Shown here one piece after another: positions 47,045-58,340 of a DNA stretch of 64,000 bases. The notes under the pieces are model-generated. The model was given only the letters and a program-made list of their open reading frames with translations. It ran no database searches and had not been told where the DNA came from. The first letter of the stretch is position 1. Each line of letters begins with the position of its first letter. Origin of the DNA: Pseudomonas cichorii (GTDB taxonomy: Bacteria; Pseudomonadota; Gammaproteobacteria; Pseudomonadales; Pseudomonadaceae); contig NZ_BLVZ01000005.1 of NCBI RefSeq assembly GCF_015471405.1, positions 248,001-312,000 of the forward strand, in the 5' to 3' direction. Both the position numbers and the translations under genes were made by a program.

Positions 47045-47135
47045 AGCGGCAAGTTACAAGCTTCAAGTGAAGCAGCTTGCCGCCCTCATTCTTACAGGCA
47101 GCACCTGAATGCCTTTGCTTGCGGCTTGAAACTTG
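47045..47135. repeat. AGCTTGCAGC-type repeats between betB and betA
   Basis: AAGCGGCAAGTTACAAGCTT at about 47045-47064 is echoed, inverted, by GCTTGCGGCTTGAAACTTGA near 47108-47128, with further AGCTTG motifs. The gap is just over 130 bp. Same type as at 24598-24706. Confidence 0.7.
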
Positions 47136-47163
47136 AAGCTTGCAGCTCTACGAAGGACTTTCT

Positions 47164-48870
47164 ATGACCACGCAATCCGAATTCGACTACATCATCATCG
47201 GCGCCGGTTCGGCCGGTAACACCCTGGCAGCCCGTCTCACCGAAGATGCGGGCGTCACCGTTCTGCTGCTGGAAGCCGGCGGCCCGGATTATCGTCTGGA
47301 TTTCCGTACCCAGATGCCTGCGGCGCTGGCGTTTCCACTGCAAGGCCGTCGCTACAACTGGGCCTATGAGACCGAGCCGGAACCTCACATGAATAACCGC
47401 CGCATGGAATGCGGGCGCGGCAAGGGTCTGGGTGGCTCGTCGCTCATCAATGGCATGTGCTACATCCGCGGCAACGCCATGGACTATGACGGCTGGGCCA
47501 AGGAACCGGGCCTGGAAGACTGGAGCTACCTCGACTGCCTGCCGTATTTCCGCAAGGCCGAAACCCGCGACATCGGACCCAACGATTATCACGGCGGTGA
47601 TGGCCCGGTCAGCGTGACGACGCCGAAGGCGGGCAATAACCCGCTGTTCAAGGCCATGGTCGAAGCCGGTGTGCAGGCAGGTTATCCGCGCACGGACGAC
47701 CTCAACGGTTATCAGCAGGAAGGCTTCGGCCCGATGGACAGAACCGTGACGCCCAATGGCCGTCGCGCCAGCACCGCTCGCGGTTATCTGGATGAGGCCA
47801 AAAAGCGCCCGACCCTGACCATCGTCACTCATGCCCTGACGGATCGTATTCTGTTTGAAGGCAAACGTGCCGTGGGCGTGGCCTATCTGGTCGGTGACAG
47901 CGATACCCGCATCGAAGCCCGTGCCCGCAAGGAAGTCCTGCTGTGCGGCGGCGCCATTGCTTCACCGCAGATTCTGCAACGTTCCGGTGTCGGCCCGGCC
48001 GAACTGCTGAACAAGCTCGATATTCCCGTGGTTCACGATCTGCCGGGTGTCGGCCAGAACCTTCAGGATCACCTGGAGATGTACCTGCAATACAGCTGCA
48101 CCCAGCCTGTTTCGCTCTACCCTTCCCTGCTGTGGTGGAATCAGCCGGCCATTGGCGCGCAATGGATGTTCCTCGGCACAGGCATCGGTGCCAGCAACCA
48201 GTTCGAGGCGGGCGGGTTCATCCGCTCCAGTGAAGAGTTCGAGTGGCCGAACATCCAGTACCACTTCCTGCCGGTTGCCATTAACTACAACGGCACCAAA
48301 GGTGTGAAAGAGCATGGCTTTCAGGCCCACGTCGGTTCCATGCGCTCGCCGAGCCGTGGTCGGGTGCAGGTCAAGTCCAAAGACCCTCGCGAGTACCCGA
48401 GCATCCTGTTCAACTACATGTCTAGCGAGCAGGACTGGCAGGAGTTCCGCGACGGCATCCGCCTGACTCGGGAGATCATGCAGCAACCGGCACTGGACCC
48501 GTACCGTGGCCGCGAGATCAGCCCTGGCATCGAAGTGCAGTCCGACGAAGAGCTGGATAAGTTCGTCCGTGAACACGCCGAAACGGCGTATCACCCTTCG
48601 TGTACTTGCAAGATGGGCACCGATGACATGGCGGTGGTCGATGGCCAGGGTCGTGTCCATGGCCTGGAAAGCCTGCGCGTGGTGGATGCTTCGATCATGC
48701 CGATCATCACCACAGGCAACCTCAACGCACCGACCATCATGATCGCCGAGAAGATCGCCGACAGGATCCGTGGCCGTCAGCCGTTGCCGCGCAGCACCGC
48801 CGACTACTTCGTGGCAGGTGATCGCCCGGCACGCGGCACACCGCTGCGAGGTTCAGTAGCACAGGCGTGA
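47164..48870 (+). CDS. betA: Choline dehydrogenase
   Basis: 568 aa from ATG 47164, preceded by GAAGGA. GMC oxidoreductase: FAD-binding [16 protein letters not shown] at about 13-28, [17 protein letters not shown], catalytic His/Asn near the C-terminus in [24 protein letters not shown] and [19 protein letters not shown] segments. Membrane-associated enzyme oxidising choline to betaine aldehyde. Last gene of betIBA. A perfect REPIN hairpin follows. Confidence 0.96.
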   Translation: MTTQSEFDYIIIGAGSAGNTLAARLTEDAGVTVLLLEAGGPDYRLDFRTQMPAALAFPLQGRRYNWAYETEPEPHMNNRRMECGRGKGLGGSSLINGMCYIRGNAMDYDGWAKEPGLEDWSYLDCLPYFRKAETRDIGPNDYHGGDGPVSVTTPKAGNNPLFKAMVEAGVQAGYPRTDDLNGYQQEGFGPMDRTVTPNGRRASTARGYLDEAKKRPTLTIVTHALTDRILFEGKRAVGVAYLVGDSDTRIEARARKEVLLCGGAIASPQILQRSGVGPAELLNKLDIPVVHDLPGVGQNLQDHLEMYLQYSCTQPVSLYPSLLWWNQPAIGAQWMFLGTGIGASNQFEAGGFIRSSEEFEWPNIQYHFLPVAINYNGTKGVKEHGFQAHVGSMRSPSRGRVQVKSKDPREYPSILFNYMSSEQDWQEFRDGIRLTREIMQQPALDPYRGREISPGIEVQSDEELDKFVREHAETAYHPSCTCKMGTDDMAVVDGQGRVHGLESLRVVDASIMPIITTGNLNAPTIMIAEKIADRIRGRQPLPRSTADYFVAGDRPARGTPLRGSVAQA

Positions 48871-48905
48871 TTCAGACTCTATGATCTGCGGGCACGCCTG
48901 TTCCC

Positions 48906-48952
48906 TTCGCGAATGAATTCGCTCCTACAGTAGGAGCGAATTCATTCGCGAA
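48906..48952. repeat. Perfect REPIN, 22-bp arms
   Basis: TTCGCGAATGAATTCGCTCC(TA), loop CAG, then its exact reverse complement. This is the most perfect REP pair in the window. It lies between betA and the TldD-type gene and may also work as a terminator. Confidence 0.92.
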
Positions 48953-48984
48953 CACCTTGCCCGCCCAACAAGGAGCCTCTCTGC

Positions 48985-50427
48985 ATGTTCGATTTCTCCG
49001 CTCAGCTCAAGCAGCGGTTCGCCGCACTGCAGAGCGATGCGCAATTCTTTTCCGTACGTTATGTCCGCAGAACCAGCCAGCACCTGAGCGTACGCAAGAA
49101 CGTGGCCGAGCCGCCATCGCTGGGTAGCGATGAAGGGGCGATGCTGACCGTGCGCCTCAATGGTGTCGAAACCTACGCCGCCACCAACGACATTTCCCAG
49201 CGTGGCTTGCAGGCCGCGCTGCACCAGGCCGAAGAGCTGGCTCGCCGCCTGGCGCCGCATTCGCTGCTGGACCTGACTGATCAGACTGTCTCGACAGCCC
49301 GCGCCGATTACCTGTCGCCCAACCTGAGCAATGCCTTCCCGAGCCTGAGCGATTGCATCGATGTGCTGATGGCCGAGTCGAAGGCCGTACCCAAAGACGA
49401 GCGTCTGGTGAACTGGCAAGCAGGGCTGGGACTGGAAAACGTTGAGCAGATTTACCTCAACAGCGCAGGCGCCGAGATTCGTCAGGCACAGCGCTTCGTC
49501 TTTCCAGGCATGACGGTAACCGCCTACGACGGTCGTGACAGCCAGACCCGCAGCCTGGGCCGCGATAACTTCGGCCAGCAAGGCGGTGCAGAAATCATCA
49601 GCAATTGCGGACTGATCGGCGCTGCCGCACAGGTTGCCGATCAAGCGCTGCAATTGATCCTGGCCCCCAACACACCAACTGGCCCGCGTGATCTGCTGCT
49701 GATGCCGGACCAGATGATCTTGCAGATCCACGAATCCATCGGCCATCCACTGGAGCTGGACCGGATTCTGGGTGACGAGCGCAATTACGCCGGCACCAGC
49801 TTCGTCAAGGCATCGGACTTCGGCACGCTGCAATACGGCTCCAGCCTGCTCAACGTGACTTTCGACCCCGAAATCCCCGAGCAACTGGCCAGTTACGGTC
49901 ATGACGACGATGGCACGGCGGCTAGCAAGCAGTTCCTGATTCGCGACGGCCTGTTACAGAGGCCATTGGGTGGTGCGCTGTCGCAATACCGCTCCGGCCT
50001 GCCGGGCGTCGCCAACAGCCGCGCCTGTAACTGGAACCGTCCACCCATCGACCGTATGGCCAACCTGAATATCGAACCGGGCGACCAGTCGCTGGAGCAA
50101 CTGATCGGCAATATCGAGCACGGCATCCTGATGTCCACCAACCGCTCGTGGTCCATCGACGATGCGCGCAACAAATTCCAGTTCGGTTGCGAGTGGGGCC
50201 AGTTGATCGAAAACGGCGAACTCAGGGGCGTGGTCAAGAACCCCAACTATCGGGCTATTTCCGCGCAGTTCTGGCGCAACCTCAGCGCGGTCGGCGATGC
50301 CAGTACCTTCAAGGTGCTGGGCACGCCCAATTGCGGGAAGGGCGAACCCAATCAGGTGGTGCGTGTCGGTCATGCCTCGCCAGCCTGTGTCTTCGCCAAT
50401 GTCGATGTATTTGGAGGTGATGCCTGA
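48985..50427 (+). CDS. TldD/PmbA-family metallopeptidase, TldD-like partner
   Basis: 480 aa. N-terminal family domain (about 20-220) and C-terminal catalytic-type domain. The zinc motif HESIGH at 249-254 (family pattern HExxxH) followed by PLELDR is intact. This is a paralogue of the housekeeping TldD rather than TldD itself: canonical TldD has HEAVGHGLEGD-type residues here. Forms a pair with the next gene (stop and start share one base, TGATG). TldD-PmbA dimers trim leader peptides such as microcins; a role in peptide processing is inferred. Confidence 0.85.
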   Translation: MFDFSAQLKQRFAALQSDAQFFSVRYVRRTSQHLSVRKNVAEPPSLGSDEGAMLTVRLNGVETYAATNDISQRGLQAALHQAEELARRLAPHSLLDLTDQTVSTARADYLSPNLSNAFPSLSDCIDVLMAESKAVPKDERLVNWQAGLGLENVEQIYLNSAGAEIRQAQRFVFPGMTVTAYDGRDSQTRSLGRDNFGQQGGAEIISNCGLIGAAAQVADQALQLILAPNTPTGPRDLLLMPDQMILQIHESIGHPLELDRILGDERNYAGTSFVKASDFGTLQYGSSLLNVTFDPEIPEQLASYGHDDDGTAASKQFLIRDGLLQRPLGGALSQYRSGLPGVANSRACNWNRPPIDRMANLNIEPGDQSLEQLIGNIEHGILMSTNRSWSIDDARNKFQFGCEWGQLIENGELRGVVKNPNYRAISAQFWRNLSAVGDASTFKVLGTPNCGKGEPNQVVRVGHASPACVFANVDVFGGDA

Positions 50428-51752
50428 TGTCTCATCAACAGCAATTCGAGGCATTGGTCACCGTCCTCAAGGCAGATATCGGCCCGAACGAACATTTCAC
50501 ACTGGCTTATAACGCCGAAGCTTCGGATTTCATTCGCTTCAATCATGGCCAGGTCCGTCAGGCCGGGCATGTGCAGCAAGCCAGCGTGACCTTCAAACTA
50601 ATCGATGACGGGCGGCATGCCGATCTGGAACTGACACTCTCCGGCGATGCCGAGGTCGACAGCCAGCGTCTGAAGCAGGCCTTGCTGCAACTGCGCGAAA
50701 CCTTGGTATCACTCGCCAAGGACCCGTATCTACTGCCCAATACCGAGGCCTGGCACAGCAACAATCTGCAAGAGCCGCCGCTACCGGACAGTGGGCAAGT
50801 CGTGGAGCTGATCAGCGGGTTGTCCCAGGGTCTGGACCTGGTGGGCTTTTATGCAGCAGGTCCGGTGTATCGCGGCTTCGCCAGTTCCTGGGGGGCGCTG
50901 GGTTGGCATCAGGCCAACAGCTTCAATTTCGACTGGAGCCTGTTCCACGAGAACGGCCAGGCCGTGAAAGCCAACTATGCCGGGCATGACTGGAATAGCG
51001 AGGCCTTTACCAGACGCTTCAATCAGGCCCGCGAGCAGTTGGAGTTTCTCGGGCGTCCGCTGCGCACTCTGGAGCCCGGTCAGTACCGCGCTTACCTGGC
51101 ACCTGCCGCACTGGATGAAATCATCGGCATGCTGTGCTGGGGCGGGTTTTCCGCGCAGGCACTGGCCAGCAAGCACAGCCCGTTGCAGCGGCTGTACAGC
51201 GGCGACACCCGTTTCAGCCCGCTGTTCAGCCTGGATGAACAGGTCAGCGGCTCACTGTCACCGGCATTTTCCCGCGAAGGCTATCCACGCAAAGACCTGT
51301 CCCTGATCGCCGCTGGCGAAGCACGGGAACAACTGGTCGACTCCAGCAGCGCCGCCGAATACGGCCTGCAAGCCAACGGCGCGGACAACGGCGAGTGGCC
51401 AAACGCACTGAGCATGGCGGGCGGTACTCTGGAGCAGGAACAGATTCTCAAGCAGCTCGGCACTGGCCTGTATATCAGCAACCTCTGGTATCTGAATTTT
51501 TCCGACCAGTCTGCCGCACGCCTGACCGGCATGACCCGCTTTGCGACCTTCTGGGTCGAGGGCGGCAAGATCGTGGCACCGGTCAGCACCATGCGTTTTG
51601 ATGACAGCGCCTACAGCCTCCTAGGCAACGCTTTGGAAAACCTGACCCGCGAGCGGGAGCTGATTTTGTCAGCCAGTACTTATAGCCAGCGCCAGACAGC
51701 CTCCATTCAGTTGCCCGGGGCTTTGATAAGCAAGCTGACGTTGACGTTGTAA
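50427..51752 (+). CDS. TldD/PmbA-family protein, PmbA-like partner
   Basis: 441 aa. PmbA-like member without the HExxxH motif (as in PmbA/TldE). N-terminal AEASDFIRFNHGQVRQAGHVQQ and C-terminal NLWYLNFSDQSAARLTGMTRFATFWVEGG are typical. Translationally coupled to the TldD-like gene upstream, which supports a heterodimer in the cytoplasm. No precursor-peptide or bacteriocin gene is seen next to it. A REP cluster follows. Confidence 0.83.
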   Translation: MSHQQQFEALVTVLKADIGPNEHFTLAYNAEASDFIRFNHGQVRQAGHVQQASVTFKLIDDGRHADLELTLSGDAEVDSQRLKQALLQLRETLVSLAKDPYLLPNTEAWHSNNLQEPPLPDSGQVVELISGLSQGLDLVGFYAAGPVYRGFASSWGALGWHQANSFNFDWSLFHENGQAVKANYAGHDWNSEAFTRRFNQAREQLEFLGRPLRTLEPGQYRAYLAPAALDEIIGMLCWGGFSAQALASKHSPLQRLYSGDTRFSPLFSLDEQVSGSLSPAFSREGYPRKDLSLIAAGEAREQLVDSSSAAEYGLQANGADNGEWPNALSMAGGTLEQEQILKQLGTGLYISNLWYLNFSDQSAARLTGMTRFATFWVEGGKIVAPVSTMRFDDSAYSLLGNALENLTRERELILSASTYSQRQTASIQLPGALISKLTLTL

Positions 51753-51756
51753 TACG

Positions 51757-51832
51757 CCCTTCGCGAATGAATTCGCTCCTACGGGGTTGTCTGTGGGAGC
51801 GAATCGGGCGGCGCTCCGCTTATTCGCGAAAA
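51757..51832. repeat. REP cluster between the PmbA-like gene and mdtD
   Basis: CTTCGCGAATGAATTCGCTC at about 51760-51779 and a GTGGGAGCGAATCGGGCGGC...CTTATTCGCG unit at about 51792-51829. The same compound unit as at 26355-26410. Confidence 0.8.
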
Positions 51833-51848
51833 CATCACAGGAAATGAC

Positions 51849-53243
51849 ATGCCGCACCTGGACGAAAAAACCCTGCGCTGGATGCCTTGGGTCATCGCCA
51901 TCGCCTTCTTCATGCAAAGCCTGGACGGGACAATCCTCAACACGGCGCTGCCGTCCATGGCCCGTTCGCTGGAAGAAGATCCGCTGCGCATGCAGTCGGT
52001 GGTCATTGCCTACATGTTGACCATCGCCCTGCTGATTCCTGCTTCGGGGTGGATTGCCGATCGCTTCGGCATCAAACGCATCTTTTTCAGCGCCATCCTC
52101 TTGTTCAGCTTCGGCTCGTTGCTGTGCGCACTGTCCAACTCGCTGAACATGCTGGTGGCAGCACGGATCATTCAGGGGCTTGGCGGCGCGTTGATGCTGC
52201 CTATCGGGCGCTTGATCGTATTACGCGCCTACCCACGCTCGGAACTGGTGCGGATCATGGGCTTCATTACCGTGCCCGGCCTGTTGGGTCCGTTGCTCGG
52301 GCCGACCATGGGCGGCTGGATGGTCGAGTATTTCAGTTGGCACTGGATCTTCCTGATCAATATTCCGGTGGGTTTGCTGGGCTGCTATGCGGTCAAGCAT
52401 TTCATCCCGGATATCCCAGGCGGCGGGCGCACACGTTTCGACGGCACAGGATTCATTCTGTTCGGAGCCTCGATGGTGCTGATCACCATTGCGCTGGAAG
52501 GCCTGGGCGAGCTGCACCTGCCGCACATGCGCGTGGTCTTGCTGCTGTTCGCCGGCCTGGGCTGTCTGGCGGCCTACTGGCTGCGGGCCGGGCATGTAGA
52601 GTTTCCACTCTTTGCACCGTCGTTGTTTCGCACCCGGACCTTTGCGGTGGGCATCCTGGGCAATCTGTTTGCGCGACTGGGCAGTGGCGCCCTGCCGTTT
52701 CTGGTGCCCTTGCTGCTGCAGATCCCGCTGGGTTATTCACCGGCGCAGGCCGGCATGAGCATGCTGCCGCTGGCCGCCGCCGGAATGTTCGCCAAAACCG
52801 TGGCCCGCTGGCTGATCGAACTGCTGGGGTATCGCACCATCCTGACCGGCAACACGCTGCTGCTTGGAATACTGCTGGCGACCCTGGCGCTGGTGGACAC
52901 TCAAACCCCGTACTGGGTGCTGCTTGTCCATCTGGCCCTGCTGGGCGCAGTGAACGCCTTGCAGTTCACCGCCATGAACACCGTGACCCTGATCGACCTG
53001 GACGACGCCAGCACCGCCAGTGGCAACAGCCTGCTGTCGGTCGTCGCACAATTGTCACTGAGCCTGGGCGTGGCATCCGCTGCCGCCCTGCTGGGCGGCT
53101 TTACCGATGACGTGGCCACGGGCGAAGTCAGCAGTGTGCTGGGGGCTTTTCAACTGACCTTCCTGAGCGTGGGAGTACTGGCGATGTTTGCGGCGGGGAT
53201 ATTTCTGCAACTGCCTGCGCAGGAAGGTAAGAAATTGAGATAA
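51849..53243 (+). CDS. mdtD: MFS multidrug transporter MdtD (DHA2 family)
   Basis: 464 aa, about 13-14 helices. Motif A-like GWIADRFGIKR (about 67-77), the DHA2 motif D1-like LDGTILNTALPSMA near the start (about 25-38), and motif C-like GLLGPLLGPTMGGW. The family pumps hydrophobic drugs with protons. In E. coli mdtD is in an mdtABCD operon; here no RND genes are adjacent. Single gene between REP elements. Confidence 0.88.
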   Translation: MPHLDEKTLRWMPWVIAIAFFMQSLDGTILNTALPSMARSLEEDPLRMQSVVIAYMLTIALLIPASGWIADRFGIKRIFFSAILLFSFGSLLCALSNSLNMLVAARIIQGLGGALMLPIGRLIVLRAYPRSELVRIMGFITVPGLLGPLLGPTMGGWMVEYFSWHWIFLINIPVGLLGCYAVKHFIPDIPGGGRTRFDGTGFILFGASMVLITIALEGLGELHLPHMRVVLLLFAGLGCLAAYWLRAGHVEFPLFAPSLFRTRTFAVGILGNLFARLGSGALPFLVPLLLQIPLGYSPAQAGMSMLPLAAAGMFAKTVARWLIELLGYRTILTGNTLLLGILLATLALVDTQTPYWVLLVHLALLGAVNALQFTAMNTVTLIDLDDASTASGNSLLSVVAQLSLSLGVASAAALLGGFTDDVATGEVSSVLGAFQLTFLSVGVLAMFAAGIFLQLPAQEGKKLR

Positions 53244-53248
53244 AGGGA

Positions 53249-53301
53249 GTAGGAGCGAATTCATTCGCGAATGACTGTTTTCGCGAATGAATTCGCTCCT
53301 A
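53249..53301. repeat. REPIN with 23-bp perfect arms
   Basis: GTAGGAGCGAATTCATTCGC(GAA) at 53249-53271 and its exact complement at 53279-53301 around a 7-base loop. Lies between mdtD and dbpA. The longer frame of dbpA (from 53271) starts inside it, which argues against that start. Confidence 0.92.
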
Positions 53302-53393
53302 CAGTTTGCTGCGCCATTTATCGACATTGCCATCTGAGCTGGCCTTACGACCTGATACACTGCGCGACATTTTTGTTTTGCAGGTCCTCTGTC

Positions 53394-54773
<1,380 letters not shown>

Positions 54774-54841
54774 AAAGCGTCGCGGGCAAGCCCCCTCCCA
54801 CAGGTTGAACATTATTCCCGGCTCCACACGAGGACCATGCT

Positions 54842-56020
54842 GTGCCCGTTACTGACGTTGTAATCATTGGCGCTGGCGCCGCAGGTTTGATGTGTGCGCT
54901 CACCGCCGCAGGTCGTGGGCGCAAGGTGATGCTGATCGATCACGCCAACAAGCCGGGCAAGAAGATTCTCATGTCCGGTGGCGGGCGCTGCAACTTCACC
55001 AACATGTACACGGAGCCGGGCAATTTTCTGTCGCAGAACCCGCACTTCTGCAAGTCGGCACTGGCCCGCTATACCCAGTGGGACTTCATCGCCATGGTCG
55101 CCAAGCATGGCGTTCCGTACCACGAGAAGAAGCTGGGCCAGTTGTTCTGCGATAACAAGTCCAGCGACATTCTCGAAATGCTCCTCGAAGAGTGCCGACA
55201 GGCCGGTGCCAACCTGCACATGGACACTTCCGTGCAGCAGATCGAAAAGACTGAAACCGGCTATAGCCTGGAAACCACCCTTGGCACCTTGAGCTGCGAA
55301 TCGCTGGTAATCGCCACCGGCGGTCTGTCGATCCCGACGCTGGGGGCCACAGGTTTCGGCTATCAGGTCGGCAAGCAATTCGGCCATACGCTGCTGCCGA
55401 CTCGCGCCGGGCTGGTGCCGTTCACCATTACCGACCAGCTCAAGGAACTGTGCAGCGAGCTGTCGGGGACGTCGGTGGATTGTCTGGTCAGCTGCAATGA
55501 CATGAGCTTTCGCGAGAACATCCTGTTTACCCACCGTGGCCTCAGTGGCCCGGCAATCCTGCAGATCTCGTCGTTCTGGCAGCCGGGCGACTGCGTGGAA
55601 ATCAACCTGCTGCCCGATCACGACGTCCCGAACTGGCTGACCGAGCAGCAAGCCGAACGCCCGAACAGCGAGTTGAAGACCCTGCTGGGGGAAATCTTCA
55701 CCAAGAAGATGGCCAACCTGATTGCCGAGCACTGGTTCGTTTCCAAGCCGATGAAGCAGTACACCCATGCAGAACTGGCCGGGATCGCTGAAAAGCTGGC
55801 GGGCTGGCAGGTCGTGCCGGCCGGCACCGAAGGCTATCGAACCGCCGAGGTTACGCTGGGCGGGATCGATACCCGTGAAGTGTCTTCCAAGACCATGGAA
55901 TCGCTGAAATCGCCTGGGCTGTATTTCGTGGGTGAAGTGCTGGATGTGAGCGGCCATCTGGGCGGCTTCAATTTTCAGTGGGCCTGGGCATCGGCTTATG
56001 CGGCGGCCCAATACGTCTGA
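54842..56020 (+). CDS. HI0933-family FAD flavoprotein (YhiN-like)
   Basis: 392 aa from GTG 54842, with GAGGA at eight bases. N-terminal FAD-binding GAGAAGLMCALTAAGRGRKV (residues about 9-28), SGGGRCNFTN (about 45-54), ATGGLSIPTLGATGFGY, and the C-terminal VGEVLDVSGHLGGFNFQWAW. Matches the HI0933/YhiN family of putative NAD(P)/FAD oxidoreductases, related to thiazole and tRNA-modification flavoproteins; function unproven. A REP-type fragment precedes it (54778-54803). Confidence 0.88.
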   Translation: MPVTDVVIIGAGAAGLMCALTAAGRGRKVMLIDHANKPGKKILMSGGGRCNFTNMYTEPGNFLSQNPHFCKSALARYTQWDFIAMVAKHGVPYHEKKLGQLFCDNKSSDILEMLLEECRQAGANLHMDTSVQQIEKTETGYSLETTLGTLSCESLVIATGGLSIPTLGATGFGYQVGKQFGHTLLPTRAGLVPFTITDQLKELCSELSGTSVDCLVSCNDMSFRENILFTHRGLSGPAILQISSFWQPGDCVEINLLPDHDVPNWLTEQQAERPNSELKTLLGEIFTKKMANLIAEHWFVSKPMKQYTHAELAGIAEKLAGWQVVPAGTEGYRTAEVTLGGIDTREVSSKTMESLKSPGLYFVGEVLDVSGHLGGFNFQWAWASAYAAAQYV

Positions 56021-56067
56021 CAGACAGGACGTAGCTCACAGCGGGCAATAATTTTTTTCCCAAGCGG

Positions 56068-56103
56068 ATGTACAGGCCAGCCTCGGGCCTGTACATATCT
56101 TTC
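56068..56103 (+). terminator. Terminator after the HI0933-family gene
   Basis: ATGTACAGGCC and GGCCTGTACAT form a perfect 11-bp stem with a short loop, and ATCTTTCT follows. 48 bp after the stop at 56020. Confidence 0.7.
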
Positions 56104-56144
56104 TGCGGGATCGATCAATTGCGAACAAGGCCGTCAGCTCATTC

Positions 56145-58340
56145 ATGGCATCAAAATCTCTGCGTCATACACTCCGTCGGTTATGGGCGCTGGACAAGTT
56201 CAGCTATAGCGTTCGAGTCTTTATCGCGCTGACCGGCAGCATGGCGCTGTGTTGGTATCAAAATGAGATGGGCTTGTTGATCCCGCTGTTCCTGGGGATT
56301 ATCGCCTGCGCTCTGGCCGAAACCGATGACAGTTGGCAAGGCCGTCTCAATGCGCTGGCTGTGACGCTGGTGTGTTTCAGCATTGCCGCGCTGGCCGTCG
56401 AACTCCTGTTTCCCTATCCCTGGCTGTTCGTTTGCGCGCTGGCCCTGGCCAGTTTCTGCCTGACCATGCTCGGGGCGCTGGGCGAGCGCTATGGTGCGAT
56501 TGCCTATGGAACACTGATTCTGTCGGTCTACACCATGATTGGCGTGGACCAGCGCGGTGGCGAGGTTCTCGATTTCTGGCATGAACCGATGCTGCTGGTG
56601 GCGGGAGCGGCCTGGTACGGCTTGCTGTCGGTGTTATGGCAGATGCTGTTTTCCAACCAGCCGGTCCAGCAGGCGCTGGCACGGCTGTTTCGCGAACTTG
56701 GGCTGTACCTCAAGCTCAAGTCGACCCTGTTCGAGCCGATTCGCACCCTCAATGTGGAAGAGCGACGCCTGGAACTGGCCAAACAGAACGGCCGGGTCGT
56801 TGCCGCACTGAACACCACCAAGGAAATCATCCTGCATCGGGTCGGCAATGGCCGGCCCGGCTCGAAAGTCAGCCGTTATCTGAAGCTGTACTTCATCGCA
56901 CAGGACATTCACGAGCGCGCCAGCTCTTCGCATTACCCGTACAACTCGCTGGCCGAAGCGTTTTTCCACAGCGATGTGCTGTTCCGCTGCCAGCGTCTGC
57001 TGCGCCAGCAGGGCGTGGCCTGTCAGGCGTTGTCCGAATCCATCCAGTTACGCCAGCCGTTTGTCTACGACCCAAGCTTTGCCGAAGCAATGGAGGACCT
57101 GCGCGCTTCCCTTGAGCACTTGCGCATCCAGAGCAACCCGGCGTGGCGCAGTCTGTTGCGCTCCTTGCGGGCACTGGCGGCCAACCTTGAAACCCTGGAT
57201 CGCCTGATCAGCGATGCCAGCAACCCGGACGCCTTGGCCGATGCGACCGACAGCAGCCTGCTGGACCGTTCGCCGCGCAATCTCAAGGACGTCTGGACAC
57301 GCCTGCGCCTGCAAATGACGCCGACCTCGCTGCTGTTCCGTCATGCCTTGCGCCTGCCGCTGGCCCTGACGGTGGGTTACGCCATGGTGCATCTGATCCA
57401 CCCTTCACAAGGCTACTGGATCATCCTGACCACGGTTTTCGTCTGCCAGCCAAGTTACGGCGCGACCCGGCGCAAACTGGTGCAGAGGATCATCGGCACC
57501 GCTCTTGGCCTGACCGTGGGCTGGGCGCTGTTCGATCTGGTGACCAACCCGGTCCTGCAATCGATGTGTGCGGTGCTGGCCGGCGTGGTGTTCTTCGTCA
57601 ACCGCACAACACGCTACACCCTCTCGACCGCAGCGATCACGGTGATGGTGCTGTTCTGCTTCAATCAGGTGGGCGATGGCTACGGGTTATTCCTGCCGCG
57701 CCTGTTCGATACCCTGCTGGGCAGCCTGATTGCCGGGCTTGCGGTGTTCCTGTTCCTGCCTGACTGGCAAGGGCGCAAGCTGAACAAGGTGCTGGCCAAT
57801 ACCCTGAGCTGCAACAGCACCTACCTGCGCCAGATCATGCAGCAATACGCCAAGGGCAAGAGCGACGACCTGGCTTATCGTCTGGCACGACGCAATGCGC
57901 ACAATGCCGATGCGGCGCTCTCCACGACGCTGGCGAACATGCTGATGGAGCCTGGGCACTTCCGCAAGGAAGCCGACGTGGGCTTTCGTTTCCTGGTGCT
58001 GTCGCACACGCTGCTGAGTTATCTCTCGGGGCTGGGCGCGCATCGCGATACCCAACTGCCCAGCGATGTCCACGAACAGCTCATCGATGGTGCAGGCGCG
58101 GCACTGGCGGCCAGCATTGATGAAATCGCCCAGAGCCTGGCCGAAAAGAAACCGGTAGCCGTGCAGAACGATGTGGAAGAAGAGCTGGCCACCCAACTGG
58201 AACAGATGCCCGATGAGCTGGACGAAAGCCAGCGACTGGTACAAACGCAACTGGCCTTGATCTATCGCCAGCTGGCGCCACTACGCACACTGGCAGCACA
58301 TTTGATCAAAGGGCCGGAGGCAACAGACCGTGCCGTCTGA
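56145..58340 (+). CDS. yccS: YccS-type inner-membrane protein (FUSC family)
   Basis: 731 aa. Two sets of hydrophobic helices (about 20-165 and 400-530) separated by cytoplasmic domains, the FUSC/YccS layout. The segments FSYSVRVFIALTGSMALCWY near the start and HPSQGYWIILTTVFVCQPSYGATRRKLVQR around residue 420 are typical. The family is related to fusaric-acid efflux permeases and to the aromatic-acid exporter AaeB; substrate unknown. Its last 35 bases overlap, tail to tail, the solute-binding-protein gene. Confidence 0.9.
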   Translation: MASKSLRHTLRRLWALDKFSYSVRVFIALTGSMALCWYQNEMGLLIPLFLGIIACALAETDDSWQGRLNALAVTLVCFSIAALAVELLFPYPWLFVCALALASFCLTMLGALGERYGAIAYGTLILSVYTMIGVDQRGGEVLDFWHEPMLLVAGAAWYGLLSVLWQMLFSNQPVQQALARLFRELGLYLKLKSTLFEPIRTLNVEERRLELAKQNGRVVAALNTTKEIILHRVGNGRPGSKVSRYLKLYFIAQDIHERASSSHYPYNSLAEAFFHSDVLFRCQRLLRQQGVACQALSESIQLRQPFVYDPSFAEAMEDLRASLEHLRIQSNPAWRSLLRSLRALAANLETLDRLISDASNPDALADATDSSLLDRSPRNLKDVWTRLRLQMTPTSLLFRHALRLPLALTVGYAMVHLIHPSQGYWIILTTVFVCQPSYGATRRKLVQRIIGTALGLTVGWALFDLVTNPVLQSMCAVLAGVVFFVNRTTRYTLSTAAITVMVLFCFNQVGDGYGLFLPRLFDTLLGSLIAGLAVFLFLPDWQGRKLNKVLANTLSCNSTYLRQIMQQYAKGKSDDLAYRLARRNAHNADAALSTTLANMLMEPGHFRKEADVGFRFLVLSHTLLSYLSGLGAHRDTQLPSDVHEQLIDGAGAALAASIDEIAQSLAEKKPVAVQNDVEEELATQLEQMPDELDESQRLVQTQLALIYRQLAPLRTLAAHLIKGPEATDRAV

